NCBI GenBank assembly: GCA_028023455.1
Contig: JAQFVV010000030.1
Span: forward strand, 3,988,501-4,052,500
DNA from: Epiperipatus broadwayi
Taxonomy: Eukaryota; Onychophora; Udeonychophora; Euonychophora; Peripatidae
Direction: 5' to 3'
DNA length: 64,000 bases
Shown: positions 24,971 through 37,170 of the stretch, piece after piece
How the letters are laid out: every line of letters begins with the position of its first letter
How positions within the stretch are numbered: position 1 is the stretch's first letter
Program-made: the position numbers and the translations under genes
The notes under the pieces: model-generated
What the model was told of the DNA's origin: nothing
The model's input: only the letters and a program-made list of their open reading frames with translations
Database searches by the model: none

Positions 24971-25856
24971 TTATTAACACAAGCTTTACTTCAACTAGCA
25001 TGCAACTGAGAAAGACACAGAATAAGAAGCAACATAACAGAAATTAATGTCAGATTGGCAGCATAAGAGAGAAGCTGAGACTAATCATAATCTAAAATAA
25101 TAGCCTGTTAACTGCCTTATATACTGCTCCCACAATCCCAAACATTTCTGTTTATCACACTTTTTATATAGTTTTTTTCTTTGTGTGTATCTGTAATTCC
25201 ATGTAACATTTTTTTTCTCACCTAAATCAGATATTTTTATGTTTTATATAGTTCACATTTTAGCTATAAAAAGAAAATACTTTAAACACAAAAATGTGTG
25301 TTTTACATCTTAAGAATTATTATATAAAAATAAAAAAAATAATTTTTATTTTCAGAAAGATTAAAACTAAATGTTTAACTATTTTTCTTTTAATTAAACA
25401 TTCATCCATAATTAAATTGGGTTTTCTCCTTTTATTTGTTGATAATACTTTTTTTTTTTCAATTATCCATAATTATATTTAAGATTAATCTTTACTTCTG
25501 ACTAACGTTTTGAATTCTCTGGTTGGGGGAAAAAGAATATAAATGATGATAAATATTTTATTAACATTAAGTATAATTTACTTATTAATCTATTTATTTT
25601 TTTTGCCTTTTTTTAAACAATCTCTACTTTGATCCCTGCATCCTAATACATTTTCTACATATTAATGGTTCACTACTTCTCTGAGTGGATAAAGAGCAAA
25701 ATAGAGTTGAATTGGCCAATTTTGTTTTAACCCAATTTACTTTATAATTATTTATTATTATATTTTTATTGTCATGCTCATTCATGTTTGATATTCTTTC
25801 AAGCTGGGTATTATATTACATGTACATTACAGGTTTCATTTATTTTTCTATTTTTT
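24971..25856. other. AT-rich intergenic DNA
   Basis: Nothing recognised. Confidence 0.45.
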
Positions 25857-27290
25857 CTATTTCTGTAATTTAATTCTAAGAGTCAAATAGGCAAATTTAA
25901 AATCATACCTTGATGGTTCTGTGAATGGGGATCTCAACTGATCTCTTTGTTGGTAGCACAAAAATCTCCATTTAACATCCAGACTCTTTTCTGGTGATCT
26001 GCCTCTGTTTTGACGACATTTATATGGTGATGGTAAATGCTGATGAATTTTATTGCTCATCATATTAGATCCATTTTCATTCCTGCAGAGATCATCGGTA
26101 TTCTTTCAAGGCTGCTTGTTACTCTCCTCTTTTTTTCCCAAATAATGGTCGAGATGACTCTCTCCTTTTTCTCCATTTTTATAGTATTTATTTGCCAGTT
26201 ATACTTTCAGGAAGGGTATTTGTTAGTGGATTTGAACCCAGCATCTTCATTAGCAGTTTTGCTACTGTCAAAAGTACTGAGTAAATCTGCCATTTTTTCA
26301 ATAATCTTACACCTCATTCCTATCAATAGATGCTTAACATGACTTGAAAAGTTATACCTCATGATTTGTATTATTTGATTTTCAGAAAGTGGATAAGCCA
26401 TTAATGCTCAAAAATTAACCTCTTGCCTTCTAAAAAATGGCATGTTGGGCTTACCTGGTCAACATTTATTTTGCAACATCTGGTTTTAATGTCCTGTTAG
26501 TGGACCTTGCTCCAATAGTATATCAGTAACTTTTGTTTGTATTCATAGAAACTATAAGGCTTTTTAAATAATGATTCCCACCATGCCTGGAATGCTCCTT
26601 GTAAGTGAATATTCTCTAAAACAAGTTATCCTCCTCTGTCATGGATTTAAAGTAAAATATATTTTCATACTGTTCAGGTATTCAATGGGTGCCTCACTAT
26701 TATGACCAAAAACTTCTTAATTTTCAAGAACTGATTTACTATACTGGGTAAGAATTCCTATCTGTTTGGATGTTTTTATTTCTTTACTTTCATCATGAGC
26801 TGGTGTATTACTTGTCTCTTTTGTTATCTTGGTTCTCCATAGCCTTTAATTGTCATGCTTCTATATATCATGCCAGTTTGTCATCTTCTTCTTGCATCTT
26901 TGTGAATGCTTCACAATTTTCTTGGCATATCATTTTTATATTATAATAAAGCTGCTTCACTATTATCTTTTATTCTTGTGTTTACTCTTTTTTACTTCTG
27001 TTTTAATTTTATCAACTTTACTATCAAGGTTGACTAACCTAGTGTCCAGCATTTTGTTAGTTCTTTGGCCATGGTGTCACTTTATTGCTTCAAATGACCC
27101 TGACTGACTTTTTTTTTTGGTCATTTCATCCCAATTGTTTTCCATGCTCTCATTATTTTCTCTACCCCTTTTTTTAAATATTTTATCTAATTTCTCCATC
27201 ATGCCCCTGCTACTTTTGTTGGCCAATTCATAAAACCTCGTGATCATTATAGCTTGAAACTCTTTTAATATATCCCCTAATCATGGCATA
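25857..27290 (-). pseudogene. gag: Ty3/gypsy-like gag relic
   Basis: Read on the minus strand from about 27290 downwards, the pieces follow Gag order: a charged helical stretch (NLDSKVDKIKTEVKK, about 26990-27040), then EVFGHNSEAPIEYLNSMKIY (about 26650-26710), then LQGAFQAWWESLFKKPYSF (about 26545-26605), then LSENQIIQIMRYNF (about 26350-26395). A cysteine-poor remnant of a possible zinc knuckle lies at 25900-25970. AWWE and the 'LxxxxIIxIMxxN' segment are hallmarks of Ty3/gypsy capsid. Many stops and frame changes. The same family occurs on the plus strand at 31080-31720. No pol is seen next to it. Confidence 0.75.
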
Positions 27291-27568
27291 ACTAACCATA
27301 TTGTTCTCTAGATTAGCTGATTTATATATATATATATATCTTCCATTTTATTAATTTTTAATTCACTCCAATTAATTTTTTATTTTTTATTTTTATATAT
27401 TTTATTTTTTTGCTTTACTTACTTTTTTTATTTCTACTCATTAACAATACATCTGTTGATTGCCCTTTTCCTACTGCTTCATTTGTTCTTTAATACTCTA
27501 ACTATACTGTCCCTGTTTATTCCAAGTCTAGCTGCCTATATTTGTTTACCTATACCTGCCAACTCTAC

Positions 27569-27657
27569 TTTTTTTTCCATATGTCATAGCATCAGCCGGG
27601 AAGTGAACCCGCTAACCCAGGACAACTGCTTGTAAAGCAGCTGTTGCTGATCTCTTA
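27569..27657 (-). mobile_element. tRNA-derived SINE, copy 8
   Basis: Minus-strand copy with the CATATGTCATAGCATCAGC tail, GGGTTAGC-type B box region and TTTACAAGC anticodon arm. The 5' end stops within the A box. Confidence 0.85.
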
Positions 27658-28142
27658 TAATATATTTTTATCCAACAGTTGAATACGTCATTTACATAAC
27701 TTGATTATTACTTTTTTTTTCTTAAAATTTTTTATGCATATCTGTGGAGTTTTTTTACATAGAAGTGGAGGGGGAGGGATCATTTGAGAGAAACAATCTC
27801 TCTTTTCTTTTTTTTTTACTAACAAATGATGATTATTGTACAACTCAGGTTATGGGCATTTCTCATTTCTATCCCCACACTTTGGCCCACCATTGAACTA
27901 TGTAAACTCTTTGTTAGTACTGGTTATACAGGGTAATATATATATTGAACATATATTTACTTCATTTAGGATAACCAAATCAATGCCTCAAACAAATAAC
28001 TAATTAATGAAGCATTCAGAAACCATGACTATATTTTCTGTTATCCAAAACACCAAGTTGTAATAATAATATTACTATATTTTTTGTTATCCAAAACACC
28101 AAGTTGTAATAATAAATATTAATATTAAAACAAAATTAATAA

Positions 28143-28826
28143 TGAGGTCGAACCCACTGACTGCCCTGCCCCCAAGAAAGGATAACATTTGGTTACAGCA
28201 ACAGGTCACACTTGTGACTAAAAATGTAACAATATCCAATTTCCTTTTCAATGGCAAGCTTTCTTATTGGGACACTCATGCTAATTAAGGGCAGCAGTCC
28301 CATCACTGAGACTAGATTCCAGCTAGGGATCAAGCGGCTTGTGAGGTTAACAAAGTTCTGGAAGCTGGAGGTGAAACTAGTAGATTTTATAATTAAAGTT
28401 AACCTCGAGGCCCTACCAACTGCTGCATTCCTCCACCACAAGCGGAGGTATAAAATGGATCCGGTATGTCCACTGTGCAAGAAAACCGATGAAATAATTT
28501 TCCACATTCTTCAGAAATGTGATACCTGGAATAAACTATGCTACTTAACACTGCAAAATACCACAGATAAAGACTGGGCCTGGGTGGATATGATGAAAGC
28601 TTTTATAAAAGGCTCCTTTGGCAATATTAGATTGGCAACTTAAGTTAACTTTGTCATCTGGTCTGCACGAAATAGAGTAACTTTTGCAAAAGGAATTGAT
28701 TACAATATTGAGTTATTATACTTCAAATTGTTAAGTGATGCCAAGGACCATGATAAGATGACATGCCAGCCATGGCTAACTGAACAGACTTGGAACCAGG
28801 TTAAACTAGGGCCATGTCTTGCCTAG
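28143..28826 (+). pseudogene. Tx1-like LINE ORF2 C-terminal fragment
   Basis: Starts in frame with EVEPTDCPAPKKDNIWLQQQ, matching 57538-57600. After a frame break it continues KLVDFIIKVNLEALPTAAFL and the zinc-like motif CPLCKKTDEIIFHILQKC (C-x2-C-x8-H-x4-C, about 28465-28520). It runs through an in-frame TAA near 28641 to a final TAG at 28824-28826 after a conserved WLTEQTWNQV segment. Only the C-terminal domain is present, so it cannot reverse transcribe. Confidence 0.88.
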
Positions 28827-29182
28827 TGTAGTACATACCTTATATACTAAATAAATCGATATATTAGTGACTAGAAATTATAAAAACCCAAAGGACCATA
28901 AAATATCAGGATGATAAATCCTAGGAAATGAAGGTTGCTAAGGCTGAACAAATTAATAGAAGTTTAGGAATACAGAGAAGGGAAAGTGACCGCCCTACAA
29001 GTGGTATGCCATGCAAACCAAGAAGTAAGCATATCTATATATAAAGACATTTATAACAGAACTGAGAATACTTAAATGGTGAAATAGACTTGCACAATTG
29101 GACAATCCAAGGACAATATTCCCACTGCAACTGAAGTGGTTGCCTTGCTTCTTTCAAGCTTAGGCCTCCCAAATAGTCATGA

Positions 29183-29290
29183 GGCACAAATAGAAGTGCT
29201 CTGTATAATTGGACAATTTTGTGAGCAATAATTTAAGGCACAAATAGAAGTGCTCTGTATAATTGGACAATTTTGTGAGCAATAATTTAA
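29183..29290 (+). repeat. 54-bp tandem duplication in LINE 3' region
   Basis: Two adjacent identical 54-bp units beginning GGCACAAATAGAAGTG (29183-29236 and 29237-29290). The GAGGCACAAATA(G/A)A phrase recurs near the element end (29541), suggesting slippage or template switching between short repeats in the 3' region. Confidence 0.93.
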
Positions 29291-30375
29291 GCATAAGAAG
29301 TTGGGTCTATGTGTGTGAGTCTGGAAGGGCATGTGAATTTTGTGTCACTGCACATCTGGAACCATAAAAACCCCGCTCACCTATCCATACGTTTATACTT
29401 GAATGTTTAAAAATCATATGCACAGAATCATTGTATGGGTTTGGATGTGCTTGACATGCACCGACACTCCCTAAATTTGTCTGTAACAATTCTTGTTGAT
29501 TGCATTGTAATATCCAAACTTATGCCTCCTGAATTGTCTTGAGGCACAAATAAAGGCATTTGAAAGTAATATTAAAACAAAATTATTGTTAACGGCTTTA
29601 ATATAGGATTATTATGTTTAAAGCAACTTTTTTTACTTTCATATGCCAATGTTAACAAACTTGTTTACTAGCACATTGCTTTTAGTAATGATTAACTACT
29701 ATTTTCCCTATTGTTTTTAATTGATAGTCTCACCAATATTTTGCTATTCATATTCTGACAAGTATAAAATAAATAAATGCACTACACACATTAGTTTATA
29801 GACAAGAAAAAGAATTCCTGAGATGTTTTTTTTGGATTTTTATAAAACAAAATATTTAATGTAAAAGAAAAAAACAACAAAGTAAGCTATATAATGATTT
29901 TATTTTCTGCCATCATTGCATAAAGTATTATTATATTCAATATATATTTATATAAACTAATAATAATACATATTAACTAAAAGATTAGTAAAATAAAATA
30001 TATAGCGCAATGTCTAATGTTAAATTAAGTAACTCCTTAATGAGTTTCTCAGTTCATTTAAATTTGTACATATTTTTTAAAAGAAAAATAATTGAAAAGC
30101 TTTATAATTAATCACATATTTCTTATATAAGTATTAACAAAGTCTTACCATAGATTTTTCTCTTGGTTATTTTCATATATGGCCAGAACTATGTATTCTG
30201 TTGTAAGTTTTTTTTTTTTTTTTTGGTTTCACATATCATTTTTGATTTAGATTATTGCAGTCTGATTCAGAGCATTGCTCCAATGATAGATAATTAGGAT
30301 GGTATTTACAAACACATTTGGATTGATAGCCCTTCATATATAACATTTTACCAATATATATGAAGGTTTCCATAT

Positions 30376-31079
30376 GTAACAGTAGGGATTCCCTCCAGGA
30401 AATCGAGATCATCGCATTTAGCAATAATCGGATTTAGGGTCTTCATATAGAATGCTATGGATGATCCAATCTAATCTCAATCCAAAATTGAATCCATCTC
30501 AAACAGGATAATTTAGTATTAACCTATCTAACATAGACACAAGCTAAATTAACTCATTCAATCTTCATCTATGTTGATTATTCTGTTATGCTCAGAATTC
30601 AAACTCAGGGTAGATTTTACAATTGACTCTCTTCAGGAGTTACCATCAATGTACTACAATCATAATATTAATTAATATGATCTAAAGAACTTTGAAAATA
30701 ACTTCAATCAGATGTCAGGATTTTAAGTTAATGTGGTATATATGTGTGCAGCTATGAATTCAATATTATTTTAATTTGAAAAATAAATAAATGGTTCAAA
30801 TAAATCAGAGAATTCTTTAAGATTAAAATAAAATTTAACATGTTTAATAACCACTAATAAAACAGGATTTCAGATAACAAAAAAAATATATTATTATATG
30901 TGCTTTCATACATCTCTACTATTTATGACTTTAAATAATACCTCCCCATATCTCCTTAGTAGATAGATATATCATAACACAAACACATTTAATAATTTAT
31001 AAAATAAATGGTATCAACAAAGGGCATGGAGCCTTAAGTAAGAAAATCACTATGCAAATTAATCACAGATTTTAATAAA
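30376..31079. other. AT-rich intergenic DNA
   Basis: Nothing recognised. Confidence 0.45.
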
Positions 31080-31720
31080 TAAAAAAAAAACTAGAAGAGT
31101 TTAAAAAAGAGGTAAAACTTGAAATGAAAAAAGTGAAAGAATTAATGAAAGCCATAGATGAGAAAGTAAAAGAGACCCAAAACACTGAACCCATAGTGTT
31201 AGAACCAACTAAGAAAGAAAACCAAGAGACAGAAAAACATACAGAAAATTAAAAATATATACCAAGTGCAATAAACCCATTTTTAAAAATAAAAGTTTTC
31301 TATGGGCATGAAGAGGAATCACTAAGGGACCATATAAATAGTCTGGAGTGATAAAATTGAAGGTGATCATGAGCCACTTACAAGGAGCAGTGCAGGCATG
31401 GTGGGAATCCCTGTTCAAAAAGCCAGAGAAATTTATTCTGTATGGGCAAGCCTTAACTAAATGGTATTGGATGAAGACCACCAGGGAAGAATAAGGTGAT
31501 CCAAAAAAATGTAGAGATGATGAATGTTATGTTCCATTTTTTTGAAAACAAGTGGCTCAATTGAGGGCACTAACAGAATGCCAGTTGACGGAGAAGCAAA
31601 TCATAAAAATTATGTGTAGGAATTAAAATACTGTTTTGTGGTACACATTTTGCTATAATCCTATTGGTTTATTAATGAATGAAATTATTAAAAGCAATAT
31701 AAGCTATTATGCTCATGACA
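31080..31720 (+). pseudogene. gag: Ty3/gypsy-like gag relic
   Basis: Gag pieces in order: a lysine/glutamate-rich helical N-terminus (about 31092-31250), IKVFYGHEEESLRDHINSLE (about 31289-31348), LQGAVQAWWESLFKKPEKF (about 31378-31435) with ALTKWYW after it, and LTEKQIIKIMCRN (about 31588-31625). The match to 25857-27290 is clear (QGA-Q-AWWESLFKKP in both). It is interrupted by several stops and a frameshift. Directly downstream lies a stretch that may be an LTR of the same element; no protease, RT or integrase remains. Confidence 0.78.
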
Positions 31721-31799
31721 CGTATAAAAATGTGACTTTTTTTTAAATCAAGTTACTATGTAAAATGGTTAAGATAAGATAAAAAATGGGAACCAGTAA

Positions 31800-34700
31800 T
31801 GAAACGATAACTTTCCAAGCCCCTATCGTTTCACCATCAAACCTAATGACACACTCATTTGTGCTAAGTTCGAACCTATGTAAATGTTAATATATCTAAA
31901 ATTCGCTCATATCTGTTAAACAGCATTATATATTTATGTGCGAACCAATGCTATAATTAGATAGGATTAGTACAATTATAGCGTACTAAAGTTATTTAAA
32001 ATTTCTAAAAATGTTTATTATTTAAGTTAAGAGTAAATTATTAATTTTGTTGTTTAATATTGTAATTTCGTATGTGGATATATAATCTGTGCTATATAGA
32101 AGAAAGACATGATTTAAAATATGTAAAAGCCGTTTTCAAAAAAAATACTATTAAATGTTTCTTTAAAAATTGTTAAAAGATTTCTTGTTTTAAATATATT
32201 TCAGGGAAAAGTTTCTCGAAAATATATTTAAAAGCTATATCAAAATATGTTTGTAAATTATTTTAAATAAATATGTAAAAAGGTTTGCATTTTAAAAAAA
32301 GGTTAAAAGGTTGTTTTAAATAAAAAGAGTTTCTATTATATGTAAGTTTAAAAATAAAAGCTGGTCAAGTAATTAAAAAGATTTCTGGCTGTAAACAAGT
32401 GTCATTAACGACCACACTTGGAATTCGTAAAAAGTAAAACTAGTTCAAAATTTACTAATTAAAATCTCCTTAGATAAGATTAAGTTATTTTAAAATCTAA
32501 ATTGGACAATTGTTTGCAATGAAAAATCTTAATTATAATAATAGCTTATGGAATGTTTCTAACATAAGTTATCTAAGATCTGGATTATAAATTGAAAGTT
32601 ATTTAATTAAATTCCTGAGTTTAGTGAGTCTTGAGGCGATAGATTCCGATAAGGAAAACATATAAATACTCTGTATTTTTAACAAGGAAAAGACAGCCAT
32701 ATTGTTAGTGAGAATTGCAGCCAGTATTCACAATTGTTAATGTTTAACATGTCCAGCTTAAAGCGGGCATCTTGTTGCTGTTACTCCGGGGGAGAACGGG
32801 GTTTCTCTTGTCGAAATGCCTAAACCACCATCATGCCGCTAGCAGAGATAAGTCTAACAGAATGGGAAAGATGATGCCACCAGCCACCCAGTAAAACTCA
32901 CCAAACCTACAGCAAGAACTTGCAGTCCAGATAAATAATACCGGTACCATTTTATTTTTCAAACCGCAGAGCTCTGTGTAATTCTGTGTAAATGTAAATA
33001 TATCTATATAAGTTAGCTAACTCTCTTTTTAAAATAATGATAAAGCTAAATGTAATCAAAACTTAAAATCCATTTAATATTTTAAATATGTCAATTGCTA
33101 TCAAAATTTCATGTTGTTAAAGTTTAAATAATCTGACTAATTTATATTTTCCTTTCATTTGAAGTACATTATAAGTGTCTAATTTAAAGTTATATCACTG
33201 CGGTTGTGTCTACATTTCTTTGCTTATTTTAAATGCTTATTATATTTATATGTCAATATTTCAAAACAGTGAGCACTTAATTTCATGTATTTTTTAAGAA
33301 GATATTATGTGAAAATCTTCGCGTAATTTGTTTATAGCATCAACTTCTGCGCTGTTTTGAAACCCTATTTTTTTTATTATTTAAATGATTTAATATGTGA
33401 AATGTGGCTTTTTTAATCAACCAGTTAAAAACTTAACCTTATAGTTTTATTTAGAATTAAATTTAGCCTTGATCGTATTTATAAGTATATTTGACATTTA
33501 AATTCTTAAGTCCATAGAAATATACTTTCCCTCCTTAAATATTTATTATCTATAAGTAACTTAATAGATCGAGCATGTCAAAGTACAGATGTATTAATAT
33601 CCCCTTTTAGTAGCGTAGACATTTATTATCAGGCTACACAAGAGTTGGTCCCAATTTGATAGAGCTAATATGCTATTAACTCGTATTTCATAGTACGAAA
33701 TATACATTCTTTGCTTGGCGGATGTGATATATTATTTTATAAAATTATTCTCATTTTGCTGCTATACGTAATATACGTATCTCAAGATGGAGCCACGGCA
33801 TTGCTAGCACATCTTCTCTTATAGGGTAGAGCAGTAGCGAAGCCTGAGCCAAGGCCAGGTTAGCACGTAAGTTCCCCGCCATTCCTGAAGATAATGTTCC
33901 TTTTCACGCAGCATTGCGATCGGTTACATGGTACCGGCGTTTGTTACAAGAACCCTGAAGTTATTTCATCCATTCGCAGAGCAACTTTTCCTATTATTGT
34001 TTACCTGTGCCATAGCGCATTGGTAAAATCTTATTTCAGCTAACTCTCCCACCTTAACATAACGCTTTCAGCATTTTGAAATTTTCTCTCGAAAGCCATG
34101 TTCGATCGATCATTACTTGAGCTGATTTATGCGTTCGTTATTAAGTCATATTGTATATTTTAGTAAAGGAATTCATGATCAAATTTCAATATAATTATTT
34201 ATATAACAGTCACCAATATAATAGGATTTAGCTTAAATAGATTTATAGACATAACGTAGTGATTAAATATATCAGTTGTAAAGCTCTTCATAAGATTGGC
34301 ACATAAAAAAACCCATCTATGAAAATTTAATGATTACTTATGTAAAGCTATTTTGAATTACCCAATGTTTGCATACATTCAATGCTGAAATGTGTAAAAC
34401 CTATCAATTTCATGCCAATTGTAAATAAATATATAATTAATTTAATGTATTTCATTCTCTGTCTCGTTATTGATCTAATTCAATCCAATTCTAATTATTA
34501 TTTATAGTCTATATATGTGAAAACTATGCATTAAGTTAAATTAGATTAGTGATATATTTTAGTCAATTAAGAACCTCTCTTTTAATTATCAGAGTCTTAT
34601 TGCTTCTCCATGACCTATCTCGGCTGTGTAAAAAGAGGTATACTACATGTAATTTCAAGGTGATCATTCGTAGAGTCTTGAGTCTTGGAATCCTGGCTTA

Positions 34701-34816
34701 CAAGTTGAAGTGTGGTCGAACTTGGGATGTCGCAGTCCTAGTCTGGTCAGCTTCGGTCTCTTTTGCTTGGATTCTGAATTCTGTTACACGAATGTACAAA
34801 CTTGACTGTTACAGTA
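31800..34816 (+). repeat. Putative long LTR or LTR-like repeat, copy 1
   Basis: Evidence is indirect. The last 75-100 bp (to 34816) match the end of the region at 40560-40676: shared phrases include TGGTCAGCTT, GCTTGGA, GTACAAAC and a terminal GTTACA. A TATA-like CATATAAATAC at 32661 is followed by a GC-richer leader and ACCGGTA at about 32940, an arrangement repeated at 38.1 and 38.5 kb. The gag relic ends about 80 bp upstream. I could not find the 5' boundary, a primer-binding site or target duplications. Confidence 0.35.
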
Positions 34817-34844
34817 TGAAATCACTTGGCTATAATATATAATA

Positions 34845-34934
34845 TGAGAAATTTGAACATAGACTTTCAAGCCCATTTCAGCTATCTAGGCACTCTCATG
34901 TATCAAATATACATGATCACACTCACTATCATAT
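34845..34934 (-). mobile_element. Family F fragment, copy 4 (truncated)
   Basis: Matches the outer part of family F (GAAATTTGAAC, GACTTTCAAGCCC, ATACATGATCACAC) but stops before the hammerhead, where a C10/T26 homopolymer junction and a PLE fragment begin. Confidence 0.7.
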
Positions 34935-34936
34935 CC

Positions 34937-34968
<32 letters not shown>

Positions 34969-34970
34969 TT
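34935..34970. repeat. C10/T26 homopolymer junction
   Basis: Ten C followed by 26 T. On the minus strand this is poly(A) followed by poly(G) at the 3' end of the PLE fragment, joining it to a truncated family F copy. It may be an authentic insertion junction or a sequencing-difficult spot. Confidence 0.9.
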
Positions 34971-35513
34971 CCTTTATTTACAAAAAAAACCCAAACCTTC
35001 TACCCTTTTAAAAAAAAACAAACCATAAAACAAACAATACTGGATTAAATTCAAAATTTTACCAAAATCCTTACACAACCATGGTTTCATCTACTACAAA
35101 TAGACCTTCTCAAGTGAAAATCAACCTAAAGGAAAACATATATATATACAAACAAACAAACCTTCCCATAATTCATTTCAAACTCCACCTTCCCTTAATA
35201 TCAAAAGAAGTCTTCATAAGGTTGATTGCCTCAGAATCAAGGAGTTTTATCATCAAAGTCTCCTTTATTCTTCTTTTTAACTCATTCTTTTCATAAAAAA
35301 TAACCGAAGCATTGTTAAACAATATTCTATGAACTGTATTCAATTCATGAATATATAAAGCTGAGTTAAGATACCTATGTTTAACTCTACTTATATGAAC
35401 TTTAACCCTTTCATTAAGGCTAAATTTACTCTGGCCTACATAAAACTTACCACAACTACATGGAATTTTATAAACAATACCAGGAATAGACCTACTATCA
35501 ATAGACTGAATCT
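34971..35513 (-). mobile_element. Penelope-like element, 3' fragment with endonuclease domain
   Basis: Minus-strand fragment starting abruptly at 35513 inside the protein, with a GIY-YIG domain to a stop at 35173-35175, then about 200 bp of 3' sequence. That 3' sequence contains an AT repeat, a hammerhead-like GAGAAGGTCTA...TAGATGAAACC and a palindromic ACCATGGT. The same 3' region, with the end of the same ORF, makes up the palindrome at 46745-47300. Penelope-like elements encode an RT plus a GIY-YIG endonuclease; the RT is absent here. Confidence 0.85.
35173..35511 (-). pseudogene. GIY-YIG endonuclease domain of a Penelope-like element
   Basis: 112 uninterrupted codons with no in-frame start, so a 5'-truncated domain. 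Residues 11-27 read GIVYKIPCSCGKFYVGQ: the GIY equivalent is IVY, the YIG equivalent is YVG, and the CxC between them is the PLE-specific feature. The conserved arginine is in NERVKVH (R35) and the catalytic glutamate is probably E84 in RRIKETLM, followed by EAINL. The fold nicks DNA to start target-primed reverse transcription. All core motifs are readable, so this is the best preserved protein piece in the window, but without RT it is not autonomous. Confidence 0.85.
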
Positions 35514-36399
35514 GTAATATTTACATACAAGTATAATCTAAACTCCATGTATATATTGAAATGGACAACCAGCCTTCTGTAGGCATGACCAATATCTAAT
35601 GACACAGTGTGCTGTTAGACTTATAGTCTAGAATGTCTTCTCAAGAGACATTATAATAAAAAAAAAATTCTGGTGACCATATTAAATTATTGATATGTTT
35701 ACAGAGAACAGATTTTATAGAATAATCAATTGGCAAGAGCAGACAACAGTACACATATGTCAATATTAAACTAATAAACAAATAAAACAAATTTATTAAA
35801 AGTTTAGTTACAATACATAAACTTAAACTATCTTTGTGTATTGAAATATATTTTATTTGTTGACATTAGATAGCTCTTTAAATATTAATGACCAAACCTT
35901 ATTATTTAATTCAATATCTTATCTCAAGACTATTACTTAATAGTTATATCATTTATATGATTCTGTTAAATATGTGTTAGTTATGTCAAGATGTGAGCAT
36001 CTAAATATTTCACTTTTAACTTTAGAAAATAGCCAATAATAAAAAGACCAACTTAAATTCAAACATGCATAAAGTGTAGCCAATCACAACATGTCTTACA
36101 CAATATGCATTCAATCCCATGTGACATGAATGAACTCTAACAACATTGAGTAAACTCTAAGTCATTCCATAAGTGGTTAAATTAAAATTCAGACATGGTA
36201 AGAATATGTTCACAGAGATATGTCTCTAAACCCAGAGTAAAATCAAAATTATCCATGAGTGATTACACACAAAATCAAAGTCAAGCATGGGAATTATATA
36301 TCATGGGGAGGTAAACAAATATATATAATACATGGGCAGCAGATAAAAGAGCTACAAGATTGCTAAATAAATGCACCAAAAGTTGAGGATCTTTCTCAG
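35514..36399. other. AT-rich intergenic DNA
   Basis: Nothing recognised. Confidence 0.45.
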
Positions 36400-37170
36400 C
36401 CAGTCTCACAATTGGTCTAGGAGCTATATTAGATGGGCCCTGGCCCACAGAAACAAATTAAATACTCCTTCTATCAAAGTTGAGAATAAACTCTAGTCAG
36501 GGAATGATATGATTAATGAAATCTTCCATTTCTTCAAGGCCAAGCTGACAAATTGCCCTTATTAGCCAAATCAACCATTTTTTAATGAATCCACAATATT
36601 AAATCATGACATTGTCTTTAATGCCTGAGAAAATACATCCAGATCTCCATGCTATTCCTTGATTCATCCTGGTACACCATGAAATATTTATGGTTCCTAC
36701 CATTCATTGGATGGTTAACCTTATTTTATCTAAATCTCTTGACATTGGTGGCCTGTACCCCATAGGGATGGTGCCTTTTCTCAAAAAGAACATACTACCA
36801 CCACATCTTGAGAACCTTAAGCCTAGCTCCATGACCCTGTTGATGATCAAGATTATCAAATCAGTTGTCAAGAACAAGATTCAAAGTACGGTCCTTTCAT
36901 TTATGTCTTAGTATCAATTTTTCAAAAGGGTTCATCCATGGCTGATGCCATCAGTTTGTGTAAAATTATCATAGACTACAATAGAACCTTTAGAAAATCT
37001 AAACCAGTAGTGATCCAGCTGGACATTTCTGAAGCCTTTGACTCCATTCAAACCCATTGTCTCCTCAACCTACTTGGCAAGTTCAACATCCCTTCTAGCA
37101 TTATCTATATAATAGGTAATCTCCTCAATAATAGGACATTTCCATCTCCCTAAATGGGAGGACTTCTTCC
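36400..37170 (+). pseudogene. Tx1-like LINE RT fragment, diverged
   Basis: Corresponds to 56280-56800 of the large LINE. It has LHAIP then LVHHEIFMVPTIHWMVNLI, YPIGMVPFLKKN, and NLKPSSMTLLMIKIIKSVVK (where the other copy has NLRPISMSPLLIKIIEGLIK). After a frameshift comes MADAISLCKIIIDYN with motif A VVIQLDISEAFDSIQ, keeping the catalytic aspartate of LDIS. The frame breaks again near 37153 in ISLNGRT-like sequence, with a short CT run. Both ends are lost, and it is clearly older than the 52-58 kb copy. Confidence 0.85.

Larger units (their letters stand above)
28139..29566 (+). mobile_element. Tx1-like LINE, 5'-truncated insertion
   Basis: Flanked by a 19-bp duplication TAATATTAAAACAAAATTA (28120-28138 and 29567-29585), and absent from the paralogous site near 23555. 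It begins inside ORF2 (28143) and carries the ORF2 C-terminus plus about 740 bp of 3' region ending GCACAAATAAAGGCATTTGAAAG, without a long poly(A). Its protein matches the end of the element at 52189-58505, so it is the same or a sister family, but the 3' untranslated regions differ. Confidence 0.88.
27912..30375 (+). repeat. Dispersed repeat of unknown type, copy 2
   Basis: Paralogue of 23373-24970, interrupted by a Tx1-like LINE fragment (28139-29566). It lacks the SINE and hAT found in copy 1. A short local duplication (CCAAAACACCAAGTTGTAATAA at about 28048 and 28090) lies just left of the LINE. Confidence 0.75.

Noticed and set aside
26206-26280. tRNA-like B box GGGTTCAAATCC on the minus strand
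   Set aside because: It lies in frame with the gag relic, has no A box at the right distance and no cloverleaf; a chance match is likely.
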